Shown: in pieces, positions 1 to 6,789 of the stretch | How positions within the stretch are numbered: the first letter of the stretch is position 1 | Layout: each line of letters begins with the position of its first letter | Assembly (NCBI GenBank): GCA_021108055.1 | Contig: JAIORR010000133.1 | Location: 1-7,822, forward strand | Origin: Candidatus Cloacimonadota bacterium | Lineage (GTDB): Bacteria; Cloacimonadota; Cloacimonadia; Cloacimonadales; TCS61 | DNA: 7,822 bases | Direction of reading: 5' to 3' | The notes under the pieces: generated by a model | The model's input: the letters and a program-made list of their open reading frames with translations, nothing else | Told to the model about the DNA's origin: nothing | Databases searched by the model: none | Made by a program: the position numbers and the translations under genes

Positions 1-128
1 AATTTCGGTTATTGTTTTTTATTTGTATTTTGTTATTTGTTTTTTGTAATTTCATTTCTTTATCTTCTTTATCTCGATTCCTCGTCGTAAACTCTTCCGA
101 TACGGTCATTCTTTTTTACGAAGTAAAC
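1..128. other. Low-complexity region downstream of apbE
   Basis: No recognisable gene. The first 60 bases are almost only T, A and G on the plus strand, with short TTATTTG/TTTTTTG-like runs; the minus strand is correspondingly A/C-rich. On the minus strand an ATG at 107-109 opens a frame that stays open for 36 codons to the window edge. It would encode a very hydrophilic Lys/Asn/Gln-rich peptide starting MTVSEEFTTRNRDKEDKE. The ATG has only an A-rich stretch upstream, not a good ribosome binding site. The A-rich repeats could keep the frame open by chance, so this may be the start of a gene or simple sequence. A weak 5-bp hairpin (115-127) follows the apbE stop, but no T-run follows it on the minus strand, so it is not a convincing terminator. 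Confidence 0.35.
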
Positions 129-1112
129 TTACGACTCGATATGAATTCCTTCAGATTCAATTTTTTTAATTTCAGAACCTTCCAAATAAAAGATCACCGC
201 TTTCAGCGTATCTGTTTTATTGATCAATTCAATTGCTTTTTGGGGTTCCATCAGGAAAAGTGCTGTGGAATAAGCATCTGCCCATAAAGCAGTGGGAGCC
301 ACTACGGTAACTGAAAGCGTACCCTCGGCAGGATAACCGCTTTGTGGATCAAGAATGTGATGATACCGCTTTCCATCCAGTTCAAAAAAACGTTCGTAAT
401 CACCAGAAGAAACTACTGCATTATTTTTAATATTCAGCACTCCGATCAATTCATTCCTGTTTTTGCGAGGATGCTGGATACCGATGCGCAGCGGTTTCTT
501 CTGCCCGAAAATACGCATATCTCCACCAGCATTCACAAAGCCGGATTCCACGCCTTCCCCGACCAGAAATTCCACGATCTTATCAATGATAAATCCTTTT
601 GCCAGACTTCCCAGATTAATCTTAACTCCATCTGGTTTAGTCAAATGAATTCCCTCAAGATTTAATTTTTCAAATCCCACATTTTCCAAAGCCTTTTTGA
701 TAGAATCTTCCGAGGGAATGTGTTTATTTTCAAAATCCCAGAGTTCCGAAAGTGCCCCGATGGTAATATCATATTTTTTATTTGTTCGTTCGTAGAGTTC
801 TTCGCTCACTTGATAGATATGAAGAAAGTCCTCATCCATAGGAAGCGTTTCGATCTTTGAATGATTGAACTTCCAGATATAACTTTCTTCTTTGAAATAA
901 GAAAGCATGTTTTCATATTGTTTTATCAATTCAAAAGCTTCGTCGATAAGAATCCCTGCATTCCTATCTTTCGTTATTATTTTTATTTCAACTATCGTGT
1001 CCATCTGGAAGCTGGTTTCGGAAAAAGTGTATTTTCTATTTTTAAAAGTAAAAAAACCCAGAGTAATGATAATTACTAATATAAATAAATTTATAATATC
1101 TCTTTTTTTCAT
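129..1112 (-). CDS. apbE: FAD:protein FMN transferase (ApbE family)
   Basis: ApbE-family enzymes use FAD and Mg2+ to attach FMN covalently to a Ser/Thr of target flavoproteins such as Rnf/Nqr subunits, usually on the outer face of the membrane. The 327-residue protein has the family motifs in order: MDT at 37-39, YDITIGAL at 114-121, NLGSLAKGF at 166-174, NAGGDMRIFG at 194-203, SGDYERFFE at 236-244, HHILDPQSGYP at 251-261, and ADAYSTALFLM at 278-288, in which Asp279 and Thr283 fit the metal-binding positions. Residues 7-23 form one hydrophobic segment after MKKRD. There is no lipobox cysteine, so it looks like an uncleaved anchor or ordinary signal peptide rather than a lipoprotein. The ATG at 1112 is chosen because CAAAGG (1119-1124) lies 6 nt upstream; an in-frame ATG at 1127 would add MQRLL but lacks such a site. 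It is separated from the upstream gene by 347 nt and probably has its own promoter. No target flavoprotein gene is visible nearby. Confidence 0.93.
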   Translation of the reverse strand: MKKRDIINLFILVIIITLGFFTFKNRKYTFSETSFQMDTIVEIKIITKDRNAGILIDEAFELIKQYENMLSYFKEESYIWKFNHSKIETLPMDEDFLHIYQVSEELYERTNKKYDITIGALSELWDFENKHIPSEDSIKKALENVGFEKLNLEGIHLTKPDGVKINLGSLAKGFIIDKIVEFLVGEGVESGFVNAGGDMRIFGQKKPLRIGIQHPRKNRNELIGVLNIKNNAVVSSGDYERFFELDGKRYHHILDPQSGYPAEGTLSVTVVAPTALWADAYSTALFLMEPQKAIELINKTDTLKAVIFYLEGSEIKKIESEGIHIES

Positions 1113-1118
1113 TAAAAG

Positions 1119-1124
1119 CCTTTG
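1119..1124 (-). promoter_or_regulatory. Ribosome binding site deciding the apbE start
   Basis: CAAAGG reads on the minus strand, 6 nt before the ATG at 1112. It lies between the two possible in-frame ATGs (1127 and 1112), so it can serve only the inner one and favours the 327-residue product. Confidence 0.6.
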
Positions 1125-1266
1125 CATTTTTTTGTCAGGAAAAAATGAGTAATTATTTTGTCAATTTGTTATGAGATGTAAGTATTTCTAAAAAAATAAT
1201 TAATTGGTTGATTTTTATAAATATATCCAAAAATTATTTATAAAATTATTAAAATTAAAATAAGTG

Positions 1267-1403
1267 TCAGCTTCAGAGAAACAATATGTTATTCAAAATA
1301 TAATTATGATAGATGCCACTGCGATGCAGTTCTACTTGGATATGTATCTTCTAACCGAAAGCTTACGCATTCGGCTACTAATATATAGCTTCTCTGAAGC
1401 TGA
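1267..1403. repeat. 137-bp folded element with 14-bp terminal inverted repeats
   Basis: The ends are perfect 14-bp inverted repeats: TCAGCTTCAGAGAA (1267-1280) and TTCTCTGAAGCTGA (1390-1403). Inside are a hairpin ACTGC-GAT-GCAGT (1318-1330) and a hairpin at 1355-1374 with stem CCGAA/TTCGG, an A-A mismatch, then GC/GC closing a TTAC loop. The right arm can also fold on itself (AGCTTC-TCT-GAAGCT, 1387-1401), which would compete with the long-range pairing. No direct target duplication flanks the arms (AAGTG on the left, AAAAA on the right). It could be a small non-autonomous mobile element, a structured leader of apbE (on the minus strand it ends about 155 nt before that start), or a stand-alone RNA. 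I do not recognise it as a known riboswitch or tRNA. Confidence 0.5.
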
Positions 1404-1459
1404 AAAAAGAAAAAGAATTATGAGTAAAATTGAAGTGGGAAATGTTAGTAAATTTATAT

Positions 1460-2140
1460 TTAATATCCGGAAGCAATAGCCAGACCAACTGCTAACCAAC
1501 AGCAAACAACAATAGCTCCTGAAAAAGCATAATAGACTAAAGGTTTCTTAACTCTTAAAATAAAGACTATATCCTTCAGCCTGTTCCCTGCCAAATATCC
1601 AGCCGGAAAAAATATTCCGGAGAAGATCATCCAGACCAACCCTCTATTTAAGATAAATAATACAAAACCCTGCAGTCCGGCAAATGTCAGAAGACTGGGA
1701 CAGGGAGCTGTTTTCATTCCTGCAAAATAGAAGACAACTGCTGCAGAAAAGCCTGCAATCAGACCACCAGCTATTCTATACATCAGATTCTTATTCAGTT
1801 TACTGCCAATAACGGCTATTGCTCCTGTGAGTACAAGGCTATCTATTATTACAGCAAGGCAGGAATTCGCTTTGCACATTATGGAAACCTGCAGGATCGG
1901 TACGATCAGCTGCTTACATAAAATTGCTACTACTGCGATACCAAAAAGATACGAATACTTTTTAAAAATTCCTACAGCAATCCCCATTAATCCCATTCCA
2001 ACTCCAATCAGGATGCCGGTACGATATGGGATACCTGTTTGCCTGATAATTCCATTCAGGATCACTTCCGAAAGTCCCCACAGGGAACCCAGAACCAGGA
2101 TAGTAATAAGAATATCGATTTTCTTTTTTCGACTTTCCAT
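1460..2140 (-). CDS. Polytopic membrane protein of unknown function
   Basis: I do not recognise this 226-residue protein with confidence. It starts with a basic segment (MESRKKK) and has about six or seven hydrophobic segments, near 10-28, 41-59, 63-82, 93-112, 122-141, 151-187 and 203-223. Notable features are SLWGLSE at 19-25, a glycine-rich GILIGVGMGLMG stretch at 42-53, and six cysteines including C89/C94 and the C213-C214 pair. The size, hydrophobicity and the early W-G-x-x-E pattern recall small integral proteins of the ECF-transporter substrate-binding type, but this is only a resemblance. The ATG at 2140 is preceded by GGAGG with 5-nt spacing; the longer reading from 2152 would need a TTG lying inside that ribosome binding site. 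It follows recO by 18 nt and is the last gene of the run, so it is probably cotranscribed with glmS-recO. Confidence 0.75.
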   Translation of the reverse strand: MESRKKKIDILITILVLGSLWGLSEVILNGIIRQTGIPYRTGILIGVGMGLMGIAVGIFKKYSYLFGIAVVAILCKQLIVPILQVSIMCKANSCLAVIIDSLVLTGAIAVIGSKLNKNLMYRIAGGLIAGFSAAVVFYFAGMKTAPCPSLLTFAGLQGFVLFILNRGLVWMIFSGIFFPAGYLAGNRLKDIVFILRVKKPLVYYAFSGAIVVCCWLAVGLAIASGY

Positions 2141-2143
2141 TTG

Positions 2144-2150
2144 CTCCTCC
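2144..2150 (-). promoter_or_regulatory. Strong ribosome binding site deciding the start of the membrane protein
   Basis: GGAGGAG on the minus strand sits in the 18-nt gap after the recO stop, with its GGAGG core 5 nt before the ATG at 2140. An upstream in-frame TTG at 2152 overlaps this site and can be dismissed as the start. Confidence 0.8.
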
Positions 2151-2158
2151 AAACTATT

Positions 2159-2917
2159 TCAAACTTTGTACATTTCCAGACTTTTCAGGTGAAATTTTTT
2201 ATGAAAATGTTCAGATAGATGGATCAGAAATATTTTATTGATCTGGGAAATAGATTCCTTTGTAATAGTGATCTCATCCAGCATTTTTCCAATTTGTTTT
2301 AAATTCCTGAACAATTCGGATTGCTCTTTTGTCATACGGATCACTAATTTTTCTAAAGCAGAGCGATAACAACTTTCACAGATGAATCCGTGTTTCTGAG
2401 GGTAGTAAGCTTTCAGTCCATCTATTTTTTTGCATAAAACACACTCGGAAATATTGAATTCTATTCCCATAATAATAAATAATTTTAAAAGAAATCTCCA
2501 AAAAATCGCAATACCATTCACTTCCACCTTTGTGATGTATTCCAGATATTTTTTTAAAAGTTCATACAACATTTCCGAATCTTCTTCGGGAATTATTAAC
2601 TGCCTGCAAATTTCGGCAACAGCCTGCATCAGAATACCTGTCCTGAACTCGACTTCAAATAGATGAGCCTTTATCAGTTCAGAAGATTTCAGGATATACC
2701 AGTCTGAGCTCGGATTTTTATAAAGGACGAATTCCATCTCGTTCATTATTTCCATGAAATTGGCGGTTTTGTTCTTTTCTTTGCGGATACCTTTTGCCAT
2801 AATGGGAATGATTCCCAGATCATTCGTAAAAACATCGAGAATAACGCTGGTTTCCTTAAATGGAACTTTTCTTATAATTATTCCATTTAGCTTGATATTT
2901 CTATTGTTAGAAGACAT
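2159..2917 (-). CDS. recO: DNA repair protein RecO
   Basis: RecO is a cytoplasmic recombination mediator: with RecR it helps load RecA onto SSB-coated single-stranded DNA in the RecFOR pathway and anneals complementary strands. The 252-residue length is normal for the family. The N-terminal part (about 8-85) fits the OB-fold, with the characteristic opening GIIIRKVPFKETSVILDVFTNDLG and a basic KGIRKEKNK stretch at 42-50. The C-terminal helical part carries the zinc-binding knot with all four cysteines: C159, C162, C180 and C183 (CVLC and CESC). The ATG at 2915-2917 directly follows the glmS TAA with no intervening base, and no clear Shine-Dalgarno sequence lies before it, so translation probably depends on ribosomes finishing glmS. 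Homology begins near residue 10, which supports this start. Confidence 0.95.
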   Translation of the reverse strand: MSSNNRNIKLNGIIIRKVPFKETSVILDVFTNDLGIIPIMAKGIRKEKNKTANFMEIMNEMEFVLYKNPSSDWYILKSSELIKAHLFEVEFRTGILMQAVAEICRQLIIPEEDSEMLYELLKKYLEYITKVEVNGIAIFWRFLLKLFIIMGIEFNISECVLCKKIDGLKAYYPQKHGFICESCYRSALEKLVIRMTKEQSELFRNLKQIGKMLDEITITKESISQINKIFLIHLSEHFHKKFHLKSLEMYKV

Positions 2918-4756
2918 TTATTCAACTGTAACGCTCTTTGCCAGGTTTCGGGGCTGATCCACATCGAGTCCTCGCAGATCCGCCACATGATATGCCAGAA
3001 GCTGGAGCGGGATCACAGAAAGTAGCGGCTGTAATGTATGTATCGTCTTGGGAATATAAATGACGCTTTCCGAAATTTCTTTGATAAATTCATCGCCTTC
3101 CGTGGCAATCGTGATCAATCTTCCATTTCTTGCTTTCACTTCCTGAAGGTTGGAAATTATCTTATCGTAGATCGCATCATCAAGAGCGATGGCAATAACA
3201 GGCATATTTTCATCGATAAGGGAAATCGGACCATGCTTCATCTCTGCGGCAGGATATCCTTCTGCATGAATATATGATATTTCCTTTATTTTGAGGGCAC
3301 CTTCCAGTGCAACAGGATAATTTGCTCCTCTTCCAAGATATAGAGCATTGGAAGAATCTTTGATCGTTTCTGCGATCTTTCTTATTTCTTCATCTTTATC
3401 GAGAATTTTCTGTATTTTATCCGGGATATTTTTCAATTCTTTTATCAGTGCAGTTCCAAATGTAGGAGGAAGATTCCTCATCCTGCCCAGAAGAACCGCC
3501 AATAATATCAGGATAGTTACCTGCGACGTAAAAGCTTTTGTAGAGGCAACTCCGATCTCTGTTCCGGCATGAATATAAACACCACCATCGGATTCACGTG
3601 CGATCGTACTGCCTACGGTATTTGTTATTCCAAACACCCTTGCACCTTTTGCCTGTGCTTCGCGAAGAGCTGCCAGAGTATCTGCCGTTTCTCCGGATTG
3701 GCTGATAACGAGAACAATTGTATCTTCCGGAATAATGGGATTTTTATAACGATATTCACTGGCATATTCCACTTCCACAGGAACCCGGGATAAATTTTCT
3801 ATAATATGTTTTCCAATTAAGCCTGCATGCCAGGAAGTTCCACAAGCTACGATCTGTATTTTTTTTATCCTGCGAAGCTCTTCCCCTGTCATTGCCAATC
3901 CGCCAAGACGAGCTGTAGAGAGTTTATCGACCAATCTTCCGCGGAATGCATTTCTAACCGATGTAGGCTGCTCGAATATTTCCTTGAGCATGAAATGTTT
4001 GTATTCTCCTTTATCGATCGAAGACACATTCCAGTCGATCTCAGAGATTTTTGCTTTCACTGCTTCATTATCCAGGGTTGTGATCTCAAATTTCTTCCTG
4101 TTTATTGTAACTATTTCATTATCCTGCAGGTAGATCACTTTCTTCGTATGAATAATAATAGCTGCTACATCGGAGGCTACGAAATATTCATCTTTCCCGA
4201 TACCGAGTATTAATGGACTTCCTCTTCTTGCAGCGATCATCTTTTCGGGATAATCTGTATTGATAACCGCAATTCCAAAAGTACCTTCAACTAATTTCAG
4301 AGCTTCCTGAACAATAAGCGTGAAATCTGTTTCTTTCTTTGCAAAATGATCTATAAGATGAGCCAATACTTCCGTATCCGTATCACTCTTGAATTTATGC
4401 CCTTCAGATTCCAGTTTCTTTTTGAGGATTTTATAATTCTCGATTATCCCATTGTGAACTACTGCAAATTTATTTGAACATCCGGTATGAGGATGAGCGT
4501 TCACTGTGGTAGGTTTGCCGTGAGTAGCCCATCGTGTATGAGCAATACCGATCTTTCCTGCAGTTTTATCCGGTGCTGGCAATGAACGTTCAAGCTCGAT
4601 TATTTTGCCCGATTTCTTGAATACCTTCAGCTCGTTATTATTGTTCAAAATGGCTAATCCGGAACTGTCATAACCCCTGTATTCAAGACGTTTGATTCCT
4701 TCTATTACAATTGGCGTAGCATTCCTTTTGCCTATATATCCAACAATACCGCACAT
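2918..4756 (-). CDS. glmS: Glutamine--fructose-6-phosphate aminotransferase (isomerizing)
   Basis: GlmS converts fructose-6-phosphate and glutamine to glucosamine-6-phosphate and glutamate, the committed cytoplasmic step to UDP-GlcNAc for peptidoglycan and surface glycans. At 612 residues it matches the family (E. coli 609). The N-terminal class II glutaminase domain starts with MCGIVGYIG, the Cys2 nucleophile being exposed when Met1 is removed, and has HTRWATHG at 73-80, HNGIIENY at 101-108 and SDTDTE at 124-129. SIS domain 1 includes ACGTSWHAG (304-312) and SQSGET (352-357). SIS domain 2 includes GRGANYPVALEGALKIKE (475-492) and the catalytic region EMKHGP (505-510). The tail NLAKSVTVE contains Lys607, the sugar-binding lysine. 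The start is fixed by AAGGAG 6 nt upstream. Only 2 nt separate it from the preceding permease stop, so there is no room for a glmS ribozyme leader of the Bacillus type. All visible catalytic residues are intact. Confidence 0.98.
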   Translation of the reverse strand: MCGIVGYIGKRNATPIVIEGIKRLEYRGYDSSGLAILNNNNELKVFKKSGKIIELERSLPAPDKTAGKIGIAHTRWATHGKPTTVNAHPHTGCSNKFAVVHNGIIENYKILKKKLESEGHKFKSDTDTEVLAHLIDHFAKKETDFTLIVQEALKLVEGTFGIAVINTDYPEKMIAARRGSPLILGIGKDEYFVASDVAAIIIHTKKVIYLQDNEIVTINRKKFEITTLDNEAVKAKISEIDWNVSSIDKGEYKHFMLKEIFEQPTSVRNAFRGRLVDKLSTARLGGLAMTGEELRRIKKIQIVACGTSWHAGLIGKHIIENLSRVPVEVEYASEYRYKNPIIPEDTIVLVISQSGETADTLAALREAQAKGARVFGITNTVGSTIARESDGGVYIHAGTEIGVASTKAFTSQVTILILLAVLLGRMRNLPPTFGTALIKELKNIPDKIQKILDKDEEIRKIAETIKDSSNALYLGRGANYPVALEGALKIKEISYIHAEGYPAAEMKHGPISLIDENMPVIAIALDDAIYDKIISNLQEVKARNGRLITIATEGDEFIKEISESVIYIPKTIHTLQPLLSVIPLQLLAYHVADLRGLDVDQPRNLAKSVTVE

Positions 4757-4758
4757 AA

Positions 4759-6789
4759 TTAACTCCTTACAATCCGGGAATATTTATCTGAATTTATATT
4801 GATCATTATTTTTATTATTATTATCAAAAATATAATAGCCGGAATTACAGCCAGGAACGGGACCTGCCCTTCCTGTATGAATTTGCTCAGAAGCGGAATG
4901 CTTTCTCCATAGTTGGAAATAAGAATGGCAAGGCTGTTATTTAGAAAATGTGCCAGTATGGGAACAAAGATACTTTTTGTTTTTAAAAGCAGGTATCCCA
5001 TCCATATTCCCAGCAGTGTAACCGGTAACAGGCGAAACATATCCATGTGAAATATTCCAAAAAGGATACCGGTAATTATAATCGCTTTCCAAAACCCTTT
5101 TTTGATAAAAGCATTTATAATGTATCCTCTGAACATAATTTCTTCACAGATAGCCGGAAGAAGAGCAACAATAAAGATGGTCTGCCATAAGCTACTATTC
5201 TTAATAGAGATCAAATTATTCATCGCCTCCAGATAAGATTCCGATAGAGGATAGATCATGTTTATCACCTGTGACAGAATTACCGCTATTATGATTATCG
5301 GAATGGAAGAAACAGCAACTAGAACAAAGTTCAAAGGATTTGTGTAATTCAAGCGAAGCACTTTCTTTTTATTCACTTTTGCGATCTTCAGCACTAATAT
5401 TGTTGGTAATAAAATAAGCAGAATCTCTGTTCTCATCAGTCCATTCATCAGGTCTTTTGCCTGCCAACTTCCACCAAGATAGTATAAAGCCAGAAGAATA
5501 GCTACAAAGAAGATCATTACGAACTGCGGTGAGAATACATTTCTCTTATCTTTTCCCCAGAATTTAAGTGATTTTTCTTCTGAAGTTCGGAATAGAACGG
5601 ATTCGGTATGAAATAATTTTATGGAAATCGTGACCATAATGATATCTAAAATAATTGTGGAACCAATAACAATGAACAGATTCACTACATTATAATCACT
5701 CATCATAATATCACGGATCAACAAAGAAAAATTTACAATAGGAATAAGTGCAAACCCCAGGTTCAATTCAAATCCGGGAAGAAAGCAGACCATTGAAAGC
5801 ATGATAGAACCAAAAAGCAATGGCATCTGGTAACTTTGGGCTTCTTTGATATTGCGGGAATAGGTAGAGATGGAAAGCAGGATGGCAGAAAATAAAGTTA
5901 TGAACGGAAACATCAGAATAAGTATCAATGCAAAATTTCCCAGCGGAAGCTGGAAACCATCGAGATTTGCAGCCGACTGACTTAAAATATGACGAAAAGA
6001 AACGAACATACTGAACAGATTCAAAAGAACAGTTGTAATAGAAATTGTGATTATCGTAAGATATTTTCCGATTACCAGTTCGTTCCGGTGGGCAGCACTA
6101 ACCAGAATAGTTTCCAGTGTGCCGCGTTCTTTTTCTCCGGCAACCAGGTCGGAAGCTATCACGGAAGCACTACTCAATGTTAAAATTATTAACAGGTATG
6201 GAAGGAATTTTCCAAGTGCAAAACCGAACATTTTTTCGGGTGGAGCAATGTTTTCTTCCCTTATTTCTACTGCATTCAATATCTCTTCGTTAATGTTAAT
6301 TTTATGAAGTCTCTTGCCGATCAATTCCAGCTCGATATCTTTAAGAAAACTTGAAATATTACTGTAAGCAAGAGTACTTTTTTCGTTCGATTTATTATAA
6401 TAGATAAAAATGTTAAGAACCTTGAAGCCGGACGAGGAAGTACTATCCTGAATTTCTATCAAAGCCTGGATAGAATTATCTTCTATCATTTCCAGGAAAG
6501 ATTCTTTGTGGAAAATAGTGAATTTATCCATTATCTGAAAATTTTCAAGACTTTCAAGTTCCTGTTCGATCAGCAATGAAGATTCATTCATTACACTATC
6601 TTTCACATATACCATTGCTGTCTGTTTTTCCAGTTTACTTTCCTGCCTGGTCATCATAGATGAGAGTCCTATCATCAGGAGCGGATATAGGACAACCGGC
6701 AAAACCAGAGAAGTAATAATTGTTCTTCTATCACGAAGGAGGTCCAGAAGTTCTTTTTTATAGATAATTATGATCTTCTTAAAGTTCAT
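4759..6789 (-). CDS. ABC-2 type permease fused to a CPBP intramembrane protease domain
   Basis: This 676-residue membrane protein has two parts. Residues 1-390 look like a NatB-like exporter permease: a cytoplasmic start with KKELLDLLRDRRT (11-23), a first membrane segment (about 24-44), a large extracytoplasmic loop (about 45-190), then several membrane segments, with the cytoplasmic motif GEKERGTLETILVS (218-231) typical of this family. After a charged linker (about 391-420), residues 421-665 form a CPBP (CAAX protease/bacteriocin-processing) domain with EExxxR (E549, E550, R554), FxxxH (F577, H581) and HxxxN (H614 to N617/N618). These conserved residues suggest an active or at least intact site. 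Similar permease/protease fusions are known in other bacteria, but their substrates are not settled. It overlaps the ATPase gene by 11 nt, which supports one transporter. Its ribosome binding site GAGG lies inside the ATPase coding end, and its own 3' end carries the glmS ribosome binding site. Confidence 0.9.
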   Translation of the reverse strand: MNFKKIIIIYKKELLDLLRDRRTIITSLVLPVVLYPLLMIGLSSMMTRQESKLEKQTAMVYVKDSVMNESSLLIEQELESLENFQIMDKFTIFHKESFLEMIEDNSIQALIEIQDSTSSSGFKVLNIFIYYNKSNEKSTLAYSNISSFLKDIELELIGKRLHKININEEILNAVEIREENIAPPEKMFGFALGKFLPYLLIILTLSSASVIASDLVAGEKERGTLETILVSAAHRNELVIGKYLTIITISITTVLLNLFSMFVSFRHILSQSAANLDGFQLPLGNFALILILMFPFITLFSAILLSISTYSRNIKEAQSYQMPLLFGSIMLSMVCFLPGFELNLGFALIPIVNFSLLIRDIMMSDYNVVNLFIVIGSTIILDIIMVTISIKLFHTESVLFRTSEEKSLKFWGKDKRNVFSPQFVMIFFVAILLALYYLGGSWQAKDLMNGLMRTEILLILLPTILVLKIAKVNKKKVLRLNYTNPLNFVLVAVSSIPIIIIAVILSQVINMIYPLSESYLEAMNNLISIKNSSLWQTIFIVALLPAICEEIMFRGYIINAFIKKGFWKAIIITGILFGIFHMDMFRLLPVTLLGIWMGYLLLKTKSIFVPILAHFLNNSLAILISNYGESIPLLSKFIQEGQVPFLAVIPAIIFLIIIIKIMININSDKYSRIVRS
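4763..4768 (-). promoter_or_regulatory. glmS ribosome binding site within the permease 3' end
   Basis: AAGGAG reads on the minus strand 6 nt before the glmS ATG. It lies inside the last codons of the permease gene, whose TAA (4759-4761) falls between this site and the glmS start, so termination of one and initiation of the other happen on the same spot. Confidence 0.8.

Larger units (their letters stand above)
1113..1459. other. Intergenic region upstream of apbE
   Basis: This is the only gap of more than 300 bases between genes. It is very AT-rich. From the apbE side it holds the apbE ribosome binding site (1119-1124), then a perfect TTGACA on the minus strand (1159-1164) that would suit a -35 box but has no good -10 at 16-18 nt. 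Next is a 10-bp A/T-only inverted repeat (1213-1222 with 1236-1245), then the 137-bp folded element described separately, then an A-rich stretch next to the preceding gene's stop. No T-run-backed GC hairpin is seen, so no intrinsic terminator can be assigned. A plus-strand 71-codon frame from a GTG at 1264 is not believed to be a gene: it has no ribosome binding site and its ends simply translate the two inverted-repeat arms. Confidence 0.6.

Noticed and set aside
12..287. Plus-strand hydrophobic 91-codon frame
   Set aside because: It lies in T-rich low-complexity DNA and antisense to the conserved C-terminus of apbE; Phe/Leu/Ile richness comes from T-rich sequence.
1267..1403. tRNA or FMN riboswitch upstream of apbE
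   Set aside because: No T-loop or acceptor pairing for a tRNA, and none of the conserved blocks of the FMN riboswitch are seen on either strand.
1267..1403. Complete insertion sequence
   Set aside because: Too short for a transposase, with no target duplication next to the inverted repeats; at most a non-autonomous remnant.
1264..1479. Plus-strand 71-codon frame from a GTG in the gap upstream of apbE
   Set aside because: No ribosome binding site, no recognisable domain, runs into the 3' end of the opposite gene, and its similar Ser/Glu-rich ends arise from translating the two inverted-repeat arms.
1827..2192. Plus-strand 121-codon frame and other plus-strand frames across the gene run
   Set aside because: All are antisense shadows of minus-strand genes with clear family motifs or strong ribosome binding sites.
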